Below are positions 55,731 through 64,000 of a DNA stretch of 64,000 nt, in pieces; position 1 is the stretch's first letter, and the number at the start of each line of letters is the position of its first letter. The translations under genes were made by a program, and so were the position numbers. Source of the DNA: an uncultured Alteromonadaceae bacterium. GTDB taxonomy: Bacteria; Pseudomonadota; Gammaproteobacteria; Enterobacterales; Alteromonadaceae. The DNA is taken from the NCBI GenBank assembly GCA_947494925.1, contig CANLWS010000007.1, forward strand, positions 186,001 through 250,000, in the 5' to 3' direction. The notes beneath the pieces were generated by a model. The model did not search any database. It was not told where the DNA came from and saw only the letters and a list, made by a program, of their open reading frames with translations.

Positions 55731-55781
55731 ATGTCATTCATTTGACATTAAATGGTCACTTTTCTGTAAGTGTATTGTCAT
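55731..55781 (+). promoter_or_regulatory. Five-unit Pho box upstream of the phytase-like gene
   Basis: ATGTCAT, TTGACAT, TGGTCAC, CTGTAAG and TTGTCAT start at 55731, 55742, 55753, 55764 and 55775, an exact 11-bp period with 4-nt spacers, mostly AT-rich (TCAT, TAAA, TTTT, TGTA). This is the tandem half-site layout of PhoB binding sites (CTGTCAT). AATGTCA and TGACATT also form an inverted repeat at 55730-55749. Confidence 0.7.
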
Positions 55782-55848
55782 CAGGTTCCACCACATTATG
55801 CGTTTGATTTTTTTCATATCAATTTAACGATAATAAAAAGGAACCAGC

Positions 55849-58383
55849 ATGACAATTCCAACAGGTAAGCTTCTTCTATCACTGGCGATTGCCTCTTCAT
55901 TGGCCTTAACAGGTTGTAACGGTGATGACGGCGATACCGGACCAGCGGGCTCGTCAGGTAACGATGGCTCAAATGGTCAGGACGGACTGGTTAGTTTGGT
56001 GAAACAAACTCGTTTGTTTGCTGGTAATGCTCAGTGCTTTTATGGTGGAACATCCATTGAGTCCGGTTTAGATACAGACGCAAATGGTGTATTGGCCGAT
56101 TCAGAAGTCACTCAAACTTCTTATCTTTGTACGCCAACTCAGGTGAATGAAAGTAAAAACTTTAACCGTATAGCTGTTTTTCCGGTTTGTTCGCAAATTG
56201 ATGCTACCTGCAACGACGACACTGAAACGGCAGCAGAAATCGTTGCTGCGAATTCTGATGGTACGGTTCTGATCTACACCGATAGTCCTCAGGAACAAAT
56301 AGGATTCGTGAATATCAATGATCCTGCTTCGCCTATGCCCATGGGCGTGCTCGGGTTACCCGGGGAACCCACGTCAGTTGCAATCAAAGGCAATTACGCT
56401 TTGGTCGGGGTCAATCGTTCCACAGATTTTGTTAACACTGCCGGCACTCTGGAAGTGGTTGATATCGCGACTCAATCTATTGTCGCCAGCATAGACTTAG
56501 GAGGTCAGCCTGACTCAGTAGCTGTGAGCCCTGATGGTTTATATGCAGCTGTCGCAATTGAAAATGAGCGGGATGAAGATCTGGGGGAAGGTATACCACC
56601 TCAGTTACCGGCCGGCTATTTATCCGTTGTTAATTTGACTGGAGAGCCCTCCGACTGGACTGCATCCAGTATTGAGCTGGTTGGAATTGCTGATTTGTAT
56701 GCAGAAGACCCGGAGCCTGAATATGTAGATATCAATACTGACAATATTGCAGTGGTCACACTTCAGGAAAACAACCATATTGTTTTGGTTGACTTGGCTA
56801 ACGCTTCTATCGTCAATGATTTTAGCGCCGGTACTGTGGATTTGAATCAGGTTGATGCTTCAGAGGAAGGGGCGTTAATATCTCAGACTGAGTCATTGAG
56901 TGGTGTCTTGCGTGAACCAGATGGCGTGACATGGTTGTCGACTGAGTATTTTGTTACTGCCGATGAAGGTGATCTTGATGGTGGATCCCGTGGATTTACG
57001 GTTTTCAATACTGAAGGGCAGGTTGTCTATGCTGCTGGCAATTCTCTTGACCACATGACTGCAAGACTAGGACATTATCCGGACGAACGTTCTGGTAATA
57101 AAGGCAACGAGCCTGAAAACGCAGAATTTGGTGTATTTGGTGACGAGCGATTCCTGTTCGTTAATTCTGAACGCTCCAGTCTCGTGTTCGTTTACGATGT
57201 GGCTGATTTGACTAAGCCCGTGCACAAGCAAACATTGCCCGCTGGTGCAGGTCCTGAGGGTGCCCTTGCCATACCATCGAGAAATTTATTGGTTGTGGCC
57301 AGCGAAGAAGATAGTCGCGGAGATAAAATTCGTTCCATTGTGAATATATACAGCTATGGTGCAAACCAGGCACAATACCCAACATTGATTTCCAATTCTC
57401 GTTCAGACGGCACTCCTATTCCATTCGCTGCTTTGTCTGGCTTGTCAGCAGATCCACAAAATTCCAATCTACTCTATTCGGTGGAAGACAGTTTCTTCCT
57501 TAGCAATCGCATTTTCAGAATCGATGCATCTCAATCTCCTGCTAGATTGACTGGTGAAATCACCATCAAAGATAGCAACGATGTATTCGCTTCAATAAGC
57601 GCGCAACCGCTCGCTGATACAAGTGTCGATAGTAATGATGCAACGCGGATAGATGTTTTCGATGAAGCAGATCTGGCTGCCATGATCAATGCTGACAAGT
57701 CGGTTAATATAGACCCGGAAGGAATATCTGTGGCAAGCGATGGAGGGTTTTGGGTGGCGTCAGAAGGCTCTGGTACTGCGGGCGATGCTGACCGTCCGAT
57801 CAATAGCCGTAACTTTATTTTTAAGACAGACGCCTACGGAGTTATTGAAGCTGTGATTACACTGCCCGACGCCGTTAATGCCAATCAACTGCGTTTTGGC
57901 TTTGAAGGCATAGCTGAATATAACGGAAAAGCTTATGTGGCCTTTCAACGTGCCTGGGCAGGAGATACCAATGTGCGCATCGGTACCTATGACCTGGCGA
58001 CGCAAAGCTGGTCGTTTATGTTCTATTCATTGGACGCTACTGAATCCCAAAATGGTGGTTGGGTAGGTCTATCCGATCTTACGTCCTTGGGAGATGGAAG
58101 ATTCCTTGTTCTGGAGCGTGACAATCAGGGTGGCCCTGATGCGGCAGTTAAGCGTATTTACATGATTGATACGAATGGTGTCGCAGACGACGAAATCCTG
58201 GACAAAACTCTCGTACGTGATCTGATGACCGATATACAGGCACCCAATGGTCTGGTTTACGAGAAAATTGAAGGGATGGCGCGTATGGCTAATGGTGACG
58301 TTTACATCGTTAATGACAATGACGGTGTAGATGACAATAGCGGTGAAATTCAGTTGTTGAATCTCGGCAATATTGTCAGATAG
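55849..58383 (+). CDS. Phytase-like esterase lipoprotein with collagen-like linker (844 aa)
   Basis: Lipoprotein signal with lipobox ALTGC (Cys near residue 23). Then a collagen-like GDDGDTGPAGSSGNDGS linker, a short DUF7151-like module around the two Cys at about 64 and 93, a beta-propeller-like region with GQPDSVAVSPDGLYAAVAI, and a C-terminal esterase-like phytase domain with LSGLSADPQNSNLLYSVEDS and IDPEGISVASDGGFWVASEG. It probably releases phosphate from organic esters outside the cell. The Pho box upstream supports this. A terminator follows. Confidence 0.85.
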   Translation: MTIPTGKLLLSLAIASSLALTGCNGDDGDTGPAGSSGNDGSNGQDGLVSLVKQTRLFAGNAQCFYGGTSIESGLDTDANGVLADSEVTQTSYLCTPTQVNESKNFNRIAVFPVCSQIDATCNDDTETAAEIVAANSDGTVLIYTDSPQEQIGFVNINDPASPMPMGVLGLPGEPTSVAIKGNYALVGVNRSTDFVNTAGTLEVVDIATQSIVASIDLGGQPDSVAVSPDGLYAAVAIENERDEDLGEGIPPQLPAGYLSVVNLTGEPSDWTASSIELVGIADLYAEDPEPEYVDINTDNIAVVTLQENNHIVLVDLANASIVNDFSAGTVDLNQVDASEEGALISQTESLSGVLREPDGVTWLSTEYFVTADEGDLDGGSRGFTVFNTEGQVVYAAGNSLDHMTARLGHYPDERSGNKGNEPENAEFGVFGDERFLFVNSERSSLVFVYDVADLTKPVHKQTLPAGAGPEGALAIPSRNLLVVASEEDSRGDKIRSIVNIYSYGANQAQYPTLISNSRSDGTPIPFAALSGLSADPQNSNLLYSVEDSFFLSNRIFRIDASQSPARLTGEITIKDSNDVFASISAQPLADTSVDSNDATRIDVFDEADLAAMINADKSVNIDPEGISVASDGGFWVASEGSGTAGDADRPINSRNFIFKTDAYGVIEAVITLPDAVNANQLRFGFEGIAEYNGKAYVAFQRAWAGDTNVRIGTYDLATQSWSFMFYSLDATESQNGGWVGLSDLTSLGDGRFLVLERDNQGGPDAAVKRIYMIDTNGVADDEILDKTLVRDLMTDIQAPNGLVYEKIEGMARMANGDVYIVNDNDGVDDNSGEIQLLNLGNIVR

Positions 58384-58403
58384 CTCAACAGTGCATATTG
58401 AAG

Positions 58404-58421
58404 AGGCAGCAGTAGCTGCCT
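58404..58421 (+). terminator. Terminator of the phytase-like gene
   Basis: AGGCAGC-AGTA-GCTGCCT with a six-T run, 20 nt after the stop codon. Confidence 0.9.
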
Positions 58422-58521
58422 TTTTTGGTTGGAGTGATTCAGATAGTGCGGTCTAACTACCTGATATCTGAGCAGAATTGGGTTTTCATTGAAAACTAGT
58501 GTTTTTTAGAAATAAATCACC

Positions 58522-58527
58522 TATAAT
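58522..58527 (+). promoter_or_regulatory. -10 element of the ndk promoter
   Basis: A perfect TATAAT 50 nt upstream of the ATG of ndk. The -35 is poor. Confidence 0.6.
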
Positions 58528-58577
58528 TCGCCGCCAAATTTTTGTACTTATTTTAATTATTATTTCGGAGATGGGAC

Positions 58578-59009
58578 ATGGCCCTGGAACGTACTTTTTC
58601 AATTATCAAACCTGACGCTGTAGCGAAAAACGTTATCGGTGCAATCTACAACCGTTTCGAATCTGCTGGTTTACGCATTGTTGCTTCTAAAATGTTGCAC
58701 ATGAGCCGTGAGCAGGCTGAAGGATTTTACGCGGAACACAAAGAACGTCCTTTCTTCGGTGCACTGGTTGACTTCATGACTTCTGGCCCAGTAATGGTTC
58801 AAGTACTTGAAGGCGAAGGCGCAGTGTTGAAAAACCGCGAAATCATGGGCGCGACTAATCCAGCAGAAGCTTTGGCTGGTACATTGCGCGCAGATTATGC
58901 AGAATCAATTGATGAGAACGCTTGCCACGGTTCTGATGCACCAGAATCTGCAGCTCGCGAAATCGCATATTTCTTTTCAGATGAAGAAATCTGCCCACGC
59001 ACTCGTTAA
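58578..59009 (+). CDS. ndk: Nucleoside diphosphate kinase (143 aa)
   Basis: It balances NTP pools. N-terminal [18 protein letters not shown], the active-site His in [19 protein letters not shown] (near residue 117), standard length. Codon use shows high expression. A terminator follows at 59031. Confidence 0.98.
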   Translation: MALERTFSIIKPDAVAKNVIGAIYNRFESAGLRIVASKMLHMSREQAEGFYAEHKERPFFGALVDFMTSGPVMVQVLEGEGAVLKNREIMGATNPAEALAGTLRADYAESIDENACHGSDAPESAAREIAYFFSDEEICPRTR

Positions 59010-59030
59010 GCGCTAAATATTGATCTAAAA

Positions 59031-59054
59031 AAAGGGGAGCATAAGCTCCCCTTT
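59031..59054 (+). terminator. Terminator of ndk
   Basis: AAAGGGGAGC-ATAA-GCTCCCCTTT, 10-bp stem, 21 nt after the stop codon, with A and T runs on the two sides. Confidence 0.9.
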
Positions 59055-59158
59055 TGTCGTAGTCATCCCTGTAAAAAGGCCGTTTGAGAATTGTAGAGAT
59101 AGTCTTTGTTGCTGCAAATCTGTACAATTCGCTCATGTAAGTAAGAGGTAAGTCATCA

Positions 59159-60301
59159 ATGTCCACAACTGAGTTCGCAGAAAAGAAAAAAGTTAACCTT
59201 CTCGATTTCAATCGTCAGGGGTTACGCGACTATTTTAGTTCCATTGATGAAAAGCCCTTTCGAGCCGATCAATTAATGAAATGGATTTATCAGCACGGTA
59301 TTAGTGACTTTGAGCAGATGACAAATCTGAACAAGAATCTGCGAGCAAAATTGGCCGCAAGATGTGAAATTAAAGCACCTGAAATTGCTTACCAGCAAAA
59401 TGCTACAGACGGAACTATAAAGTTCGCTTTGCGTCTGGAAGGTGGTCAGGAAGTGGAAACTGTCTGGATCCCTGAAGCCGATCGCGCGACCCTATGTGTT
59501 TCATCTCAGGTGGGTTGTGCATTGGAGTGTACTTTTTGTTCCACTGCCCAACAGGGATTTAATCGCAATCTCAGTGTAAGTGAGATTATCGGCCAGGTCT
59601 GGCGAGTTGCCACCACTATTGGTTTGTCTAATGATACGTCAAAACGACCCATTACCAATGTAGTTATGATGGGAATGGGCGAACCGCTTCTGAATCTGAA
59701 AAATGTTGTGCCGGCCATGGACATCATGTTGGATGACTTTGGGTTTGGCCTGTCAAAACGCCGTGTGACGCTAAGCACCTCGGGAGTGGTTCCAGCATTA
59801 GATATGTTGGGTGATCAAATAGATGTGGCACTGGCCATTTCCCTACATGCACCCACCGATGATTTACGTGACGAAATTGTGCCCGTGAATAAAAAGTATC
59901 CTATTGAAGAGTTTTTGGCAGGAGTTCGACGCTATTTATCGAAATCCAATGCGAATCAAGGAAAAGTTACCGTTGAATATGTCATGCTTAATGGTATAAA
60001 CGATAGCATGGAGCAGGCGCATCAATTAGCCAAAGTACTTAAAGACACGCCCAGCAAAATAAACCTGATCCCGTTTAATCCCTATCCGGGTTCACCTTAT
60101 ACCTGTTCGAGTAATTCTCGTATGGACAGATTTTCTAAAGTACTGATGGAATATGGCTTCACCGTTGTTATTCGTAAGACTCGTGGAGACGATATCGATG
60201 CCGCATGCGGACAATTAGTGGGCGAAGTTGTCGACAGAACGAAAAGAATGTTAAAAAAACAGATGAAGGGTGAACAAATTTCAGTAAAAATGGCCCATTA
60301 A
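59159..60301 (+). CDS. rlmN: 23S rRNA/tRNA adenine-C2 methyltransferase RlmN (380 aa)
   Basis: A radical SAM enzyme that methylates A2503 of 23S rRNA and A37 of some tRNAs. The cluster motif is [15 protein letters not shown] (CxxxCxxC near residues 120-127). The catalytic Cys is in [11 protein letters not shown] near the C-terminus. It is followed by pilW 15 nt downstream, as in many gammaproteobacteria. Confidence 0.97.
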   Translation: MSTTEFAEKKKVNLLDFNRQGLRDYFSSIDEKPFRADQLMKWIYQHGISDFEQMTNLNKNLRAKLAARCEIKAPEIAYQQNATDGTIKFALRLEGGQEVETVWIPEADRATLCVSSQVGCALECTFCSTAQQGFNRNLSVSEIIGQVWRVATTIGLSNDTSKRPITNVVMMGMGEPLLNLKNVVPAMDIMLDDFGFGLSKRRVTLSTSGVVPALDMLGDQIDVALAISLHAPTDDLRDEIVPVNKKYPIEEFLAGVRRYLSKSNANQGKVTVEYVMLNGINDSMEQAHQLAKVLKDTPSKINLIPFNPYPGSPYTCSSNSRMDRFSKVLMEYGFTVVIRKTRGDDIDAACGQLVGEVVDRTKRMLKKQMKGEQISVKMAH

Positions 60302-60316
60302 TTAGAAAGGATTACT

Positions 60317-61717
60317 TTGCGAGTGAGCATAATGCGCTATTTTATCATCGTTGCCCTGTTAGTTTTAAGTGGCTGTGTCAGTCAACCGCTTCCCGATGGA
60401 TTCAAATCTTCTGACGATATTGATACTGTGGATGCGGCCAAAACCAGGATTTCGCTCGGGCTAACCTATCTGAAAAATGGGAATTATTCCCAAGCCAAGT
60501 TTAATCTCGATAAAGCTCTGCAATTTGCTCCCAGACTGGCTGACGCTCATTACAGTTTGGCTTATTATTATCAGGTAGTAGGTGAAAACGAAATGGCCGA
60601 AGAGTCCTATCAGGATGCGCTGGATCTGGCGCCCGGAAACCCGGATATTGCCAATACATACGGTGCATTTTTGTGTCAACAAGGCAAATACACCAAAGCC
60701 AAGGAATACTTCCTCAGGGCAGTGAACAGCGACAACTATATTTCTACCGCTGAAACCTATGAAAACCTGGCACTATGCAGTCAGAGCCAAGGGCAGATCA
60801 GTGATGCAATAACCTATTTGCAGCAAGCAATTAATCATCAACCCACCAGAGGAAAGAGCCTGCTGTTGTTGACTCAATTGTTAGTGTCGGAAGCCCGCTG
60901 GCCCGAAGCAGCTCAAGCATTGAAACGTTATGAAAAAACGTCCCGCGTTAACCCCGAAACACTTTGGTTGTCTTATAAAATCCAGCATGCGTTAGGGAAT
61001 GCTGATGTTGCGAATGGCTACGGTGATATGTTGGTGCGCATGTACCCAGGCCACGCCAACACTAAGCAATATTTACTTAAACGTTATCGGAAGGAGCCAA
61101 AAGCGCCAGCTACAGCAGTGGTTGAAGTCAGCCCGTTGACAATTGAAGAGACTAAGACGGTTGTTGTAGAAGCTCCTGAAAAAAACATCTCAGAACAAGT
61201 CCAGGCAGCCAATAATAAAACTATTTCAGAAACAGATGCACCGCTGGAATCTGTTGCAGATGCCGAAGAAGCTATGCAGCAAGTAGCATCTGATATTGAG
61301 GATAACGAACCTGTTGCAGAAAGTGTTCAGCAATCTAATCCTGAAGACACCGAAATGAAAACCATAGTTGAAGATGCTCGCCAGGAAGCTTCAACTCCTA
61401 AAGAGACACTTCCTGTTGCCGAAAATCAAGTTACTGAAGATTCGACTTCGGACACCGAGCAAGCTGAAGTTGTTTCTCAATCAGAGGACATTCAAAGTGA
61501 TTTGACTGAACCTGAAACTATCAGTGAACAAACTGTGTCTCTATCTGAAGAAGAGATGGCTTATCATATTGTTCAAAAAGGTGAAAACCTGTACCGTATT
61601 TCATTGCTGTACAATGTTAAAATGAAGCGTCTGATTGAATGGAATCAATTGCAGGATGCATCGTCAATCTATATTGGCAAAAAGCTTGTCGTAGTGGATC
61701 CACAAACAGTAGAGTAA
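60317..61717 (+). CDS. pilW: Type IV pilus biogenesis protein PilW with C-terminal LysM domain (466 aa)
   Basis: A lipoprotein (lipobox LSGC near residue 20) with tetratricopeptide repeats from about residue 45 to 235 (AKTRISLGLTYLKNGNYSQA and following). A long acidic Glu/Val/Ala-rich linker (about 250-410) leads to a LysM domain near residues 414-464 (YHIVQKGENLYRISLLYN). PilW is usually about 250 aa without LysM. The start is TTG at 60317, fitting AAAGGA; ATG at 60332 is the alternative. It sits between rlmN and rodZ. Confidence 0.9.
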   Translation: MRVSIMRYFIIVALLVLSGCVSQPLPDGFKSSDDIDTVDAAKTRISLGLTYLKNGNYSQAKFNLDKALQFAPRLADAHYSLAYYYQVVGENEMAEESYQDALDLAPGNPDIANTYGAFLCQQGKYTKAKEYFLRAVNSDNYISTAETYENLALCSQSQGQISDAITYLQQAINHQPTRGKSLLLLTQLLVSEARWPEAAQALKRYEKTSRVNPETLWLSYKIQHALGNADVANGYGDMLVRMYPGHANTKQYLLKRYRKEPKAPATAVVEVSPLTIEETKTVVVEAPEKNISEQVQAANNKTISETDAPLESVADAEEAMQQVASDIEDNEPVAESVQQSNPEDTEMKTIVEDARQEASTPKETLPVAENQVTEDSTSDTEQAEVVSQSEDIQSDLTEPETISEQTVSLSEEEMAYHIVQKGENLYRISLLYNVKMKRLIEWNQLQDASSIYIGKKLVVVDPQTVE

Positions 61718-61725
61718 TTTGATAA

Positions 61726-62724
61726 ATGAGCGAAGCAGAGCAAGCGCAAGAACCAGAAGTAATCGGTCCTGGTGAAATATTGAAGCAAGCCCGAGAAAAA
61801 CAGGGGCTGAGTCTGGATGAGATGGCAGGGAAACTGCATTTGAAATCAGTTGCCATCGCTAAGCTGGAAGCCGATGATTACGATGAAAACATCTCACTGA
61901 CCTTCACCAAGGGATACCTGAAATTGTATGCCAAACATATCGGGGTTGAAGAAGAGCGTGTATTGGCAGCGTTTGACAAACAAAACACAAAAAGCAAAGA
62001 ACCTGCGAAGTTACAGAGCTTTTCCAGGCGCGTAGCAAAACAGGCAAGTGACGATAGATTGATGTTGGTAACCTATCTGATAGTTGCAGCAGTAATCGCC
62101 ATGGTCGTTGTGTGGTGGTGGCAGCAGGGCGGCTCTGAAAGTGTGTCAAATGTCACTAATACCGCAACAGAAAGCCTGCAGGTTGAAGAAGAACAACCAG
62201 CAAATTTGAATGTTCAGGAATCAGCCCCCCCGATTGCTGAGGAAAATATTGTTGCCAACGAACAGGATATCGAAAACGACGGGGCAAATTCGCTGGAGAC
62301 ATATGCTGCAGATAATGCTGATTCGATCGTTGAAACAACACCGACAACAAATGTTGCTGCGAGTGAGTTAAACGATGCCGATCTTACTCAGAATGATAGC
62401 GGTATAGATTCATCGGAGTTGCAGACCGAGAACCAGGCACAGGAACTATCTGTACCTGCCAATGCTGCGAGCATTGACCAAATCCAATTGGTTTTTACTT
62501 TTGCAGAAGATTGTTGGATGAATTTGACCGACGCTAATGGCGAGGCGATTGCTTATGGTGTTAAAAAATCCGGAAGAGTAATGACTGTGGCAGGAATACC
62601 GCCTTTTGAAGTGACATTGGGTGCACCTGCCGTGGTACAGATAACCTACGATGGAATACCCGTAGACATGAGTCAGTTCGATGAGGGTAGAACCGCCAAA
62701 TTTACCTTGCCAATCACAGGTTAA
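61726..62724 (+). CDS. rodZ: Cytoskeletal protein RodZ (332 aa)
   Basis: It links MreB to the cell wall machinery. N-terminal helix-turn-helix domain ([22 protein letters not shown] near residues 18-39), one TM (near 110-132, [17 protein letters not shown]), an acidic linker and a C-terminal DUF4115 beta domain. Standard order pilW-rodZ-ispG. Confidence 0.95.
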   Translation: MSEAEQAQEPEVIGPGEILKQAREKQGLSLDEMAGKLHLKSVAIAKLEADDYDENISLTFTKGYLKLYAKHIGVEEERVLAAFDKQNTKSKEPAKLQSFSRRVAKQASDDRLMLVTYLIVAAVIAMVVVWWWQQGGSESVSNVTNTATESLQVEEEQPANLNVQESAPPIAEENIVANEQDIENDGANSLETYAADNADSIVETTPTTNVAASELNDADLTQNDSGIDSSELQTENQAQELSVPANAASIDQIQLVFTFAEDCWMNLTDANGEAIAYGVKKSGRVMTVAGIPPFEVTLGAPAVVQITYDGIPVDMSQFDEGRTAKFTLPITG

Positions 62725-62747
62725 TCATAGTTTTTTCAGGAAATATC

Positions 62748-63866
62748 ATGTTTGCCGAATCACCCATAAAGCGCCGTAAATCAACCCGAATTAATGTAGG
62801 TAATGTGCCTATTGGTGACGGTGCACCTATTGCGGTCCAATCGATGACCAATACCAGCACGACAGATGTGCAAGCGACGGTTGAACAGATCAAGCGGATC
62901 GAAGCTGTTGGAGGGGAAATTGTTCGCGTTTCCGTGCCGACAATGGATGCTGCTGAAGCTTTCAGAGAAATTAAAAAGCAGGTGGGGGTTCCGTTAATTG
63001 CTGATATTCATTTTGACTATCGTATTGCTTTAAAAGTAGCGGAGTATGGAGTGGACTGTCTGCGGATTAATCCGGGCAATATTGGCAGCATGGAGCGGGT
63101 CAGGTCGGTAGTGGATTGTGCTAAAGACAAAGGCATTCCCATACGAATTGGTGTTAATGGTGGATCTCTGGAAAAGGATTTGCAGGAAAAATACGGTGAA
63201 CCAACACCAGCGGCACTTGTCGAATCTGCTATGCGCCATGTCGATATTCTGGATAAACTTAATTTTGACCAATTTAAGGTAAGTGTTAAAGCATCTGATG
63301 TGTTTTTAGCTGTTGGAGCTTATCGAGAATTGGCTAACCGAATCGATCAACCTTTGCATCTGGGGATAACTGAAGCGGGTGGGTTTCGAGCAGGAGCGGT
63401 TAAAAGTGCCGTGGGCTTAGGCATGCTGCTTGCCGACGGGATTGGCGACACCATCAGAATTTCCCTGGCTGCTGATCCAGTGGAAGAGATAAAAGTCGGT
63501 TTTGACATTCTGAAATCACTCAGGATCCGTTCCAGAGGTATTAATTTTATCGCTTGTCCCAGTTGCTCAAGACAGGAATTTGACGTGATCGGAACTGTCA
63601 ACGCATTGGAAGAGCGTCTGGAAGATATACTGACGCCAATGGATGTTTCCATTATCGGTTGTGTAGTGAATGGTCCCGGTGAGGCTGAGGTATCTGACCT
63701 TGGGTTAACGGGAGCAAGAAACATGAGTGGGTTTTATCTGGATGGCACCCGTCAGAAAGAAAGATTGGCGAATGATGACCTGGTTGACCAGCTTGAAAAA
63801 CGCATCCGTGCAAAGGCCGTTAAGCTAGATGAATCCAGGCAAATAGAAGTAAAGCAAGTAGGTTGA
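62748..63866 (+). CDS. ispG: 4-hydroxy-3-methylbut-2-enyl diphosphate synthase (372 aa)
   Basis: A [4Fe-4S] enzyme of the MEP isoprenoid pathway. TIM barrel with [13 protein letters not shown] near the start; the cluster Cys are in [11 protein letters not shown] and [11 protein letters not shown]. Standard length. hisS usually follows; only its likely promoter lies inside the window. Confidence 0.98.
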   Translation: MFAESPIKRRKSTRINVGNVPIGDGAPIAVQSMTNTSTTDVQATVEQIKRIEAVGGEIVRVSVPTMDAAEAFREIKKQVGVPLIADIHFDYRIALKVAEYGVDCLRINPGNIGSMERVRSVVDCAKDKGIPIRIGVNGGSLEKDLQEKYGEPTPAALVESAMRHVDILDKLNFDQFKVSVKASDVFLAVGAYRELANRIDQPLHLGITEAGGFRAGAVKSAVGLGMLLADGIGDTIRISLAADPVEEIKVGFDILKSLRIRSRGINFIACPSCSRQEFDVIGTVNALEERLEDILTPMDVSIIGCVVNGPGEAEVSDLGLTGARNMSGFYLDGTRQKERLANDDLVDQLEKRIRAKAVKLDESRQIEVKQVG

Positions 63867-63898
63867 TTTATTAGTTCTGAATCTTGTTTAAATCTGCG

Positions 63899-63937
63899 TT
63901 TACGTTTCGACCCAAAGCCCCTATAATGCGGGGCTTT
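63899..63937 (+). promoter_or_regulatory. Promoter overlapping a terminator hairpin, downstream of ispG
   Basis: TTTACG (63899-63904), a 17-nt spacer and TATAAT (63922-63927) form a good sigma-70 promoter. The -10 lies in the loop of an 8-bp hairpin (AAAGCCCC 63914-63921 with GGGGCTTT 63930-63937) followed by T, placed as terminator for ispG. The next gene is outside the window, probably hisS. Confidence 0.65.
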
Positions 63938-64000
63938 TGACTATTTAACGGAAGTATCCGGGTCCTTTAAAGGATTAACTGGTACTCCATGTAAGAGAAT

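Overview
The window looks like a chromosomal segment of a free-living, probably marine gammaproteobacterium related to the Alteromonadales. The basis is gene content and order: queA-tgt-yajC-secD-secF, suhB/trmJ-cysE-iscRSUA-hscBA-fdx, ndk-rlmN-pilW-rodZ-ispG, a PomA/MotA-type stator pair, an AttEFGH-like ABC set and a yjfIJKLMC-type cluster. Base composition is moderate and even. I saw no rRNA, tRNA, CRISPR array, prophage or intact insertion sequence. The genus call is inference.

Layout. (1) 1-13 kb is an accessory surface/exopolysaccharide region. It holds two convergent PEP-CTERM protein paralogues, then a minus-strand block of patatin lipase, PEP-CTERM-associated acyltransferase, ThiF/E1-like enzyme and nitroreductase, and a trypsin-like protease. 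Next come a Tat-exported protein with an SPGxWKN motif, the HPr-rel-A trio (PqqD-like chaperone, HprK-related kinase, nucleotidyltransferase), and a nucleotide-sugar dehydrogenase with an epimerase. Both a PEP-CTERM gene and the Tat/HPr-rel-A operon have -24/-12 (sigma-54) promoter matches with exact spacing. (2) 13-18 kb: glyoxylate shunt (malate synthase G, LysR regulator, isocitrate lyase). (3) 18-25 kb: CheV, alkaline phosphatase, and the AttE/AttFG/AttH-like ABC set. (4) 25-31.5 kb: a long minus-strand envelope-stress-type cluster (YjfI, PspA-like YjfJ, K+ channel, YjfK, YjfL, YjfM, YjfC) followed by a rhomboid protease and a VC0807-family membrane protein. (5) 31.6-39 kb: DUF6471 protein, Na+/H+ antiporter, tRNA queuosine genes, Sec accessory genes. 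(6) 39-46 kb: rhodanese, diguanylate cyclase, a pair encoding an unknown secreted protein and an M14 carboxypeptidase with a GlyGly-CTERM-like tail, SuhB, FHA protein. (7) 46-53 kb: TrmJ, CysE and the Isc Fe-S cluster operon behind two abutting IscR sites. (8) 53-58.4 kb: an inserted accessory block between fdx and ndk, made of a PadR / prefix-domain membrane protein / MotB / MotA overlapping operon and a phytase-like lipoprotein behind a five-unit Pho box. (9) 58.5-64 kb: ndk, rlmN, pilW-LysM, rodZ, ispG and a promoter pointing out of the window, probably to hisS.

The most promising lead for an undescribed system is 7.4-10.5 kb. A folded, Tat-exported surface protein appears to be co-expressed from a sigma-54 promoter with RiPP-style modification partners (a PqqD/RRE-like protein, an HPr-kinase-like protein and a nucleotidyltransferase). 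A second lead is the acyltransferase/E1-like/nitroreductase cluster at 2.6-5.3 kb, and a third is the PadR-controlled stator operon at 53-55.7 kb. All product calls come from reading the protein sequences; no database search was run.
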